From Haemophilus sp. CCUG 60358 (lineage in GTDB: Bacteria; Pseudomonadota; Gammaproteobacteria; Enterobacterales; Pasteurellaceae), in the NCBI RefSeq assembly GCF_001679485.1, contig NZ_LZOZ01000014.1:267484-331483 (forward strand): a stretch of 64,000 nucleotides of DNA, written 5' to 3'. Of this stretch, positions 58,934 through 64,000 are shown piece by piece. The notes under the pieces were generated by a model. It saw only the letters and a program-made list of their open reading frames with translations. It had not been told where the DNA came from and searched no databases. Positions within the stretch are counted from its first letter, which is position 1, and every line of letters starts with the position of its first letter. A program made the translations under genes and the position numbers.

Positions 58934-59473
58934 ATGAAAAAACACCACGTCGATATTATGATTTCAGAAGCGGATGTCCGTAGTCGCATAGCTGAACTTG
59001 GCGCGGAAATTACGCATTTTTATCAACAAAAAGCCATTGATAAACTGATTGTTGTTGGGCTTTTACGTGGTTCATTTATGTTCATGGCCGATCTCGTGCG
59101 TGAATTAAAATTACCGGTAGAAGTGGAGTTTATGACCACATCAAGTTATGGCGCTGGGATGACAAGCAATCACGATGTGAAAATTACGAAAGATCTCGAG
59201 GGCGATATTCGCAATGAACACGTGCTGATTGTTGAGGACATTATTGATACGGGCTATACCCTTGAAAAAGTACGTGGCATTTTAAATTTACGCGATCCTG
59301 CAAGCTTGGCGATTTGTACCTTATTAGATAAACCTTCTCGCCGAGAAGTGGAAGTACCGGTTGAATGGATTGGTTTTTCTATTCCGGATGAATTTGTTGT
59401 CGGCTATGGTATTGATTATGCTCAACGTTATCGTAATCTAGGCTATATTGGCAAAGTGGTTATAGACGAATAA
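58934..59473 (+). CDS. hpt: Hypoxanthine phosphoribosyltransferase
   Basis: The start at 58934 follows AAAGGA and gives 179 residues. The PRPP motif [14 protein letters not shown] (residues about 96-109), [16 protein letters not shown] and [14 protein letters not shown] identify it. It salvages hypoxanthine (and guanine) to nucleotides. A longer in-frame extension through the sRNA terminator is rejected. It is preceded by the sRNA terminator and followed by a bidirectional terminator. Confidence 0.96.
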   Translation: MKKHHVDIMISEADVRSRIAELGAEITHFYQQKAIDKLIVVGLLRGSFMFMADLVRELKLPVEVEFMTTSSYGAGMTSNHDVKITKDLEGDIRNEHVLIVEDIIDTGYTLEKVRGILNLRDPASLAICTLLDKPSRREVEVPVEWIGFSIPDEFVVGYGIDYAQRYRNLGYIGKVVIDE

Positions 59474-59488
59474 TTTATTTTTCAATAA

Positions 59489-59529
59489 AAAGAGCGGTCA
59501 AAATTCACAGTGATTTTTGACCGCTCTTT
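59489..59529. terminator. Bidirectional terminator between hpt and der
   Basis: AAAGAGCGGTCAAAA (59489-59503) and TTTTGACCGCTCTTT (59515-59529) form a 15-bp stem around 11 bases, with T runs on both strands. Confidence 0.88.
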
Positions 59530-59540
59530 GTTTGTTAAGA

Positions 59541-61061
59541 TTAGCGTTTCGCTTTTTTGATAAACTTCATTAAGCGTTTACGTTTACGTAATTGGTTTGG
59601 TGTGAGTTTATTTTTTCTACCCGCGAATGGGTTTGAACCTTCTTGGAATAGCAAGCGAATTGGCGAACCAATAATTTTCAAACTCTTACGATAATAATTA
59701 GATAAATAACGTTTGTATGAATCCGGTAATTTATCCATTTGGTTACCATGCACCACGATAATTGGTGGGTTATAACCACCTGGGTGAGCATATTTTAATT
59801 TAATACGACGACCGCCAATCATTGGTGGTTGGTGCTCATCCGTTGCCATTTGTAAGATTCGGGTGAGAAGGGACGTCGTCATTTTTTGTGTCGCACAAGC
59901 ATAAGCTTCTTTAATCGAATCAAAAAGATTCCCCACGCCACTGCCGTGTAAAGCAGAAATAAAATGCACACGGGCAAAGTCGATGAAATCAAGACGGCGA
60001 TCTAATTCAGATTTGACGCGATTTTTCACATCTTGATCTAAGCCGTCCCATTTATTCACGACGATCACGAGTGAGCGTCCTGTATTTAAGATAAAGCCAA
60101 GTAGAGAGAGATCTTGGTCTGAAATGTTTTCACGCGCATCAATTGTGAGTAATACCACGTTTGCATCTTGAATTGCTTGCAAGGTTTTAATAACAGAGAA
60201 TTTCTCAACGGCTAAATGCACTTTACCACGTTTACGCACACCCGCTGTATCAATCAAGGTGTATTGTTGCCCATCGCGTTCCATTGGAATGTAGATACTG
60301 TCACGTGTTGTGCCTGGCATGTCGTAAACCACCACGCGATCTTCACCTAAAATACGATTGGTTAATGTCGATTTACCAACGTTTGGACGGCCTACAATCG
60401 CAATTTTGATATTTTTATCTTGTTCTTCTTCAAGCTCTTCGTCTAATGCTTCATCAATCAATGAAGTATCTTCTTCTGAATCGAAGTCAAATTCGTGATC
60501 CCATTCATCTTTTTCTTCTTCATCAGAAGTGCGGTCATTTTCTGCTTCGTTTTCTTGTAATTTTTCCGCTAAAGGTGCAAGTACTTGCTCCATTAATTGA
60601 GTCACGCCACGGCCTTGTGATGCAGCAATTTGTTCAATTTTACCTAAGCCTAATTGATAGAATTCTGCACAGTGTGAGTCTGCATCAATACCGTCAGTTT
60701 TATTCGCCACCACGACGGTTGTTTTATTCGTACGTTGGCGTAAGTAATTGGCAATACCAATGTCTGCTGCCGTTAAACCTGCGCGCGCATCCACTAAGAA
60801 AAGCACTACATCGGCTTCTTCAATCGCTAATAAGGATTGTTCCGCCATTTTTTCTTCAACGCCTTCTTCTGTGCCATCAATACCGCCGGTATCGATCACA
60901 ATAAAATCATAGCCAGAAATATTGGCATGGCCGTATTTACGATCTCGAGTTAAACCAGGGAAGTCAGCAACAAGCGCATCACGAGTACGGGTTAAACGGT
61001 TGAATAGGGTGGATTTGCCTACGTTTGGGCGACCCACTAAGGCAACGACAGGAGTTGTCAT
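59541..61061 (-). CDS. der: Ribosome assembly GTPase Der (EngA)
   Basis: Der (506 residues) has two tandem GTPase domains: [14 protein letters not shown] at 9-22 and again [14 protein letters not shown] near residue 224. Each is followed by DTGG/DTAG and NKTD/NKWD motifs. The acidic linker (about 170-215) is longer than in E. coli. The C-terminal KH-like domain ends with basic [14 protein letters not shown]. It helps 50S assembly. An uptake signal at about 60528 encodes part of the acidic linker. Confidence 0.97.
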   Translation of the reverse strand: MTTPVVALVGRPNVGKSTLFNRLTRTRDALVADFPGLTRDRKYGHANISGYDFIVIDTGGIDGTEEGVEEKMAEQSLLAIEEADVVLFLVDARAGLTAADIGIANYLRQRTNKTTVVVANKTDGIDADSHCAEFYQLGLGKIEQIAASQGRGVTQLMEQVLAPLAEKLQENEAENDRTSDEEEKDEWDHEFDFDSEEDTSLIDEALDEELEEEQDKNIKIAIVGRPNVGKSTLTNRILGEDRVVVYDMPGTTRDSIYIPMERDGQQYTLIDTAGVRKRGKVHLAVEKFSVIKTLQAIQDANVVLLTIDARENISDQDLSLLGFILNTGRSLVIVVNKWDGLDQDVKNRVKSELDRRLDFIDFARVHFISALHGSGVGNLFDSIKEAYACATQKMTTSLLTRILQMATDEHQPPMIGGRRIKLKYAHPGGYNPPIIVVHGNQMDKLPDSYKRYLSNYYRKSLKIIGSPIRLLFQEGSNPFAGRKNKLTPNQLRKRKRLMKFIKKAKR

Positions 61062-61132
61062 AAAAAATATCTCTGTAAAGTGTAAATTTGGTTAATTATA
61101 GCGAATGTTGGCTGGCAGGTAAAATTCGGGCA

Positions 61133-61156
61133 TAAAAAAAGCACCTTCTGGTGCTT
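61133..61156 (-). terminator. Terminator after the tRNA-Asp genes
   Basis: GCACC-TTCT-GGTGC hairpin (61141-61154) is followed on the minus strand by TTTTTTT (61133-61140). It lies just upstream of der. Confidence 0.85.
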
Positions 61157-61173
61157 CATTATCTCGGCTTAAT

Positions 61174-61250
61174 TGGCGGAATGGACGGGACTCGAACCCG
61201 CGACCCCCTGCGTGACAGGCAGGTATTCTAACCAGCTGAACTACCACTCC
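61174..61250 (-). tRNA. tRNA-Asp (GTC), copy 2
   Basis: On the minus strand the 77 bases begin GGAGTGG and end CCATTCCGCCA, with anticodon GTC in CCTGCCTGTCACGCAGG. The CCA end is encoded. It is 27 bases downstream of the identical copy at 61278-61354 and is probably cotranscribed with it. Confidence 0.97.
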
Positions 61251-61277
61251 GTGAGTATATTAAGACAAGTTTTAAAT

Positions 61278-61354
61278 TGGCGGAATGGACGGGACTCGAA
61301 CCCGCGACCCCCTGCGTGACAGGCAGGTATTCTAACCAGCTGAACTACCACTCC
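61278..61354 (-). tRNA. tRNA-Asp (GTC), copy 1
   Basis: The sequence is identical to the downstream copy by eye, with a GTC anticodon and encoded CCA. A promoter (61369-61397) stands immediately upstream. The pair is a tandem duplication that raises gene dosage. Confidence 0.97.
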
Positions 61355-61368
61355 GCTAAGTGCTGGGT

Positions 61369-61397
61369 ATAATAATGATGAACGTTAAAACCGTCAA
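61369..61397 (-). promoter_or_regulatory. Promoter of the tRNA-Asp pair
   Basis: On the minus strand TTGACG (61392-61397) and TATTAT (61369-61374) are 17 bp apart, each one mismatch from consensus. The start would lie about 7-9 bases before the tRNA. Confidence 0.82.
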
Positions 61398-61441
61398 TCT
61401 TTTTTTTCTTTTTTATGTTTATCTGATTAATAGATAACCGA

Positions 61442-62203
61442 TTAATGTGAGGTTTCCTCCCCCGTACGAATCGACCAAAAACATTTGCCATCGCTTTTTT
61501 TATTGACCAATTTAATGAAATCTAAATGGGCTTGGAGTTCATCATCGGTGGGTTGTAACACTTTTAAATTTTGCGAAAAATTGACCGCACTTTGACGATC
61601 TTGCATATTGGTACCAGCTTGGATAATTGGACTATCCGCATGATCTTCATCAAATAGGCTAGTTTGACCGCCCGTCATGGATAAATAAACGTCGGCTAAA
61701 ATCTCCGCATCCAGTAAGGCCCCGTGGAGCGTGCGTTTGCTGTTATCAATGCCTAAACGATCACACAACGCATCTAAGCTATTCCGTTTTCCAGGATACA
61801 TTTGGCGTGCCATTTGCAACGTATCGGTAACAAGGCAAATATCGTTCGTTTTGATATCTAACCCGAGTTTACGGAATTCATAGTCCATAAAGCCCACGTC
61901 GAAGGGGGCGTTGTGAATCAGTAGTTCAGCACCACGAATGTATTCAATAAAATCTTGTGCAATCGTTTTGAAATCCGGTTTATCTGCCAGCATTTCATCC
62001 GTAATACCGTGAACTTTAATGGCATCAGGATCAACCAAACGATCCGGCTTAATATAAATGTGAAAATTATTGCCCGTGTATTTACGGTTGATCATTTCCA
62101 CCGCGCCAATTTCAATAATGCAATGCCCTTCGTAATGCGCACCAATTTGGTTCATACCGGTGGTTTCAGTATCCAGTACAATCTGGCGATCCGGATTTAT
62201 CAT
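61442..62203 (-). CDS. dnaQ: DNA polymerase III epsilon subunit (3'-5' proofreading exonuclease)
   Basis: DnaQ (253 residues) has the exonuclease motifs D11-T-E13-[17 protein letters not shown], and [14 protein letters not shown], whose acidic and His residues bind two metals. A C-terminal QTSLFDE segment and a helical tail bind the alpha subunit. It is divergent from rnhA, as in E. coli, with 59 bases between starts. Confidence 0.97.
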   Translation of the reverse strand: MINPDRQIVLDTETTGMNQIGAHYEGHCIIEIGAVEMINRKYTGNNFHIYIKPDRLVDPDAIKVHGITDEMLADKPDFKTIAQDFIEYIRGAELLIHNAPFDVGFMDYEFRKLGLDIKTNDICLVTDTLQMARQMYPGKRNSLDALCDRLGIDNSKRTLHGALLDAEILADVYLSMTGGQTSLFDEDHADSPIIQAGTNMQDRQSAVNFSQNLKVLQPTDDELQAHLDFIKLVNKKSDGKCFWSIRTGEETSH

Positions 62204-62262
62204 TGTTCTACCTATTTGTTTCCTTTAAAATACCGTCTATTTTACACAAGCTCGAATTAGTT

Positions 62263-62724
62263 ATGCAAAAACAGATTGAAATTTTTACGGATGGCTCTTG
62301 CCTAGGCAATCCAGGCGCTGGGGGAATAGGGATTGTCCTGCGCTATAAACAGCACGAAAAACATATTTCAAAAGGGTATTTTAAAACCACCAATAATCGC
62401 ATGGAATTACGAGCAGTGATCGAGGCCTTAAATAGCTTAAAAGAGCCTTGTCATGTGACGCTTTATAGCGATAGCCAATATATGAAAAATGGCATCACGC
62501 AATGGATTTACAATTGGAAGAAAAACAATTGGAAAGCCAGCACGGGCAAAGCGGTAAAAAATCAGGATTTATGGATTGCGTTAGATCAGGCGATTCAAAC
62601 CCATAACATTGATTGGCAGTGGGTGAAAGGCCATTCAGGCCATCGTGAAAATGAAATTTGTGATGAATTAGCCAAACAAGGCGCAGAAAACCCAACTTTC
62701 GAAGATATCGGTTACGAAGGCTAG
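62263..62724 (+). CDS. rnhA: Ribonuclease HI
   Basis: The start at 62263 gives 153 residues (E. coli 155), with catalytic D10 ([11 protein letters not shown]), E48 (NRMELRA), D70 (YSDSQY) and D134-region [10 protein letters not shown], plus the His loop KGHSGHREN. It cuts the RNA strand in RNA-DNA hybrids. Upstream in-frame codons extend into the dnaQ promoter and are rejected. Its dnaQ neighbour is divergent. Confidence 0.97.
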   Translation: MQKQIEIFTDGSCLGNPGAGGIGIVLRYKQHEKHISKGYFKTTNNRMELRAVIEALNSLKEPCHVTLYSDSQYMKNGITQWIYNWKKNNWKASTGKAVKNQDLWIALDQAIQTHNIDWQWVKGHSGHRENEICDELAKQGAENPTFEDIGYEG

Positions 62725-62748
62725 TCTGCACCTGGTTTTAACGTGCGG

Positions 62749-63609
62749 TTATTCTTGATAACGAATTAACCCTTCTTGCTGTGTGGTGGCTATTAATGTG
62801 CCATCTGCAGCAAAAATTTGTCCTCTCGCTAAACCACGCCCCGCAAAAGCATTATTACTTTCAATGGCATGTAAATGCCACTGATTTAAATTGAAGGGAC
62901 GGTGGAACCAAATGCTGTGGTCGATTGTAGCCACTTTCATCCCTTTCTGTAAAAAGCCTTTTCCATGTGGGTGAAGTGCGGTCAAAATACAGTGAAAATC
63001 AGAAAAATAGGCTAAGAGACATTGTTGAGTCTGCAAATCTAATGGTGCTTCTCCATTGGTTTTAAACCAAGCATATTGTTCTGGCGGCAGTTCTCGACCA
63101 TCAAATGGATTGTTCAAATATCGGCTATGAATCTGAAATGGTCGCTCTTGAGCAAATTTTTCACTTAAGCTTTCGGGTAACGTCTGTGCTACTTTTAACA
63201 TGATTTCGTGTTCATCAATGCATTGTTCAGGGCCTGGCACTTGCGGCATGGCTGATTGATGGTCGAAGCCTTCTTCGGGTACTTGAAATGAAGCAGTGAC
63301 ATGACAAATCACATTTTTATGTTGAATGGCTTTTACGCGTAACGCAGAGAAGTTGCGTCCTTCACGTAAAGTTTCTACGTCATAAATAATCGGGTGTTGA
63401 CTATCGCCAGGTGCTAAAAAGTAAGCATGGCAAGAATGGAGTACACGCTCAGGCGGGGCAACTTGCATCGCGGCAGAAAGAGATTGCGCCACGACCTGAC
63501 CGCCAAACACTTGGCGAAAACCTAAGTCTTCACTGGCTCCGCGAAAGATAAGATCATCAATTTTTTCTAATTTTAACAATTCGATGAGTTGATTTAATTT
63601 ATCCGACAT
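62749..63609 (-). CDS. tesB: Acyl-CoA thioesterase II
   Basis: TesB (286 residues, E. coli 286) is a double hot-dog thioesterase: the N-terminal FGGQVVAQSLSAAMQ and the C-terminal VATIDHSIWFHRPF halves. The expected Asp, Thr and Gln triad has candidates in YFSDFHC, KVATIDHS and TTQQEGLIR. It hydrolyses medium and long acyl-CoA. AAGGAAAAAACA precedes the ATG on the minus strand. An uptake signal is near 62974. Confidence 0.95.
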   Translation of the reverse strand: MSDKLNQLIELLKLEKIDDLIFRGASEDLGFRQVFGGQVVAQSLSAAMQVAPPERVLHSCHAYFLAPGDSQHPIIYDVETLREGRNFSALRVKAIQHKNVICHVTASFQVPEEGFDHQSAMPQVPGPEQCIDEHEIMLKVAQTLPESLSEKFAQERPFQIHSRYLNNPFDGRELPPEQYAWFKTNGEAPLDLQTQQCLLAYFSDFHCILTALHPHGKGFLQKGMKVATIDHSIWFHRPFNLNQWHLHAIESNNAFAGRGLARGQIFAADGTLIATTQQEGLIRYQE

Positions 63610-63631
63610 TGTTTTTTCCTTTTATAAATAC

Positions 63632-63657
63632 AAAAAGACCGCATAGTTATGCGGTCT
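63632..63657 (-). terminator. Terminator of ychF
   Basis: AGACCGCATA (63636-63645) and TATGCGGTCT (63648-63657) pair with a two-base spacer (hairpin loop formed by the central pairs). On the minus strand TTTTT follows. Confidence 0.8.
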
Positions 63658-63666
63658 GAAGCGTTT

Positions 63667-64000
63667 TTATACGTTAAAGCGGAAGTGCATGACATCTCCA
63701 TCTTGCACGATGTAGTCTTTACCTTCTAAGCGCCATTTACCTGCTTCTTTTGCACCGTTTTCACCTTTGAATTGGATGAAGTCATCGTAAGCAATTACTT
63801 CTGCACGGATGAAGCCTTTTTCAAAGTCAGTATGGATTACTGCCGCTGCTTTAGGGGCGGTTGCACCCACAGAAACCGTCCATGCACGCACTTCTTTCAC
63901 ACCCGCAGTGAAGTAGGTTTGAAGATTTAATAAGGCATAACCTGCACGAATTACACGGTTTAAGCCTGGTTCTTCAATGCCAAGGTCTTGTAAGAATTCG
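63667..64000 (-). CDS. ychF: Ribosome-binding ATPase YchF/OLA1, C-terminal part
   Basis: The frame is open at the right edge, so only the last 110 residues are present. It reads [33 protein letters not shown] and then [19 protein letters not shown], the helical-to-TGS domain boundary of YchF, and ends DVMHFRFNV. The ATPase domain lies outside the window. YchF binds ATP rather than GTP and associates with ribosomes; in enterics it represses stress responses to peroxide. Confidence 0.95.
   Translation of the reverse strand, partial: EFLQDLGIEEPGLNRVIRAGYALLNLQTYFTAGVKEVRAWTVSVGATAPKAAAVIHTDFEKGFIRAEVIAYDDFIQFKGENGAKEAGKWRLEGKDYIVQDGDVMHFRFNV

Noticed and set aside
60446..60904. 152-residue plus-strand frame opposite der
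   Set aside because: It is antisense to the conserved G-domain and linker and shows no ribosome site or family features.

Overview
The window is a Haemophilus-like (Pasteurellaceae) chromosome segment, most like H. parainfluenzae by my reading. The reasons are the H. influenzae-type DNA uptake signal AAGTGCGGT or its complement, about 45 near-perfect copies found by eye (roughly one per 1.4 kb, often in genes or paired as terminators), low GC, and proteins and gene neighbourhoods that match H. influenzae as I remember it. The species call is inference; no database search was possible.

Layout. 1-471: C-terminal end of a trimeric autotransporter adhesin. 691-18804: an unbroken division and cell wall (dcw) cluster, mraZ-rsmH-ftsL-ftsI-murE-murF-mraY-murD-ftsW-murG-murC-ddlB-ftsQ-ftsA-ftsZ-lpxC, with MraZ boxes in front and an internal ftsZ promoter. 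18927-22799: ushA-pheA, yjdM, ytfJ. 22833-24014: an ECF sigma factor, a 55-residue zinc-finger anti-sigma missed by length cut-offs, and a divergent periplasmic methionine-rich peptide. 24071-25995: cysS, preceded by a divergent second copy of its 3' end fused to an IS3-type transposase remnant. 26107-28161: ppiB, a TatD hydrolase, nrdG and 4.5S RNA. 28180-39613: cydDC, trxB, cnoX, a PurR-controlled purine permease, a DASS transporter, a uracil-DNA glycosylase-like gene and nrdD with FNR, Fur and NrdR sites.

39878-47824: grpE, nadK, SOS-controlled recN, the aminodeoxychorismate genes, MetJ-controlled metK, sprT and an opacity-type porin. 47981-53390: yffB and dapE, separated by about 3.2 kb of accessory DNA with two paralogous small membrane proteins and a copper-type TonB receptor. 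53430-56668: rapZ-ptsN-lptB-lptA-lptC on the minus strand; PtsN lacks its phospho-acceptor histidine. 56750-64000: darP, pmbA, a probable Fur-repressed small RNA, hpt, der, two tRNA-Asp genes, dnaQ, rnhA, tesB and the end of ychF.

The genes are mostly housekeeping: peptidoglycan precursor synthesis and septum assembly, LPS lipid A synthesis and export, anaerobic dNTP synthesis, cytochrome bd assembly and envelope redox stress. The parts most worth follow-up are the candidate iron-responsive sRNA at 58795-58892, the sigma/anti-sigma/Met-rich peptide module, the cysS duplication, the His-to-Lys change in PtsN, and the copper receptor island. No stretch above 300 bases is without a gene. No CRISPR array, prophage or intact insertion sequence was seen.
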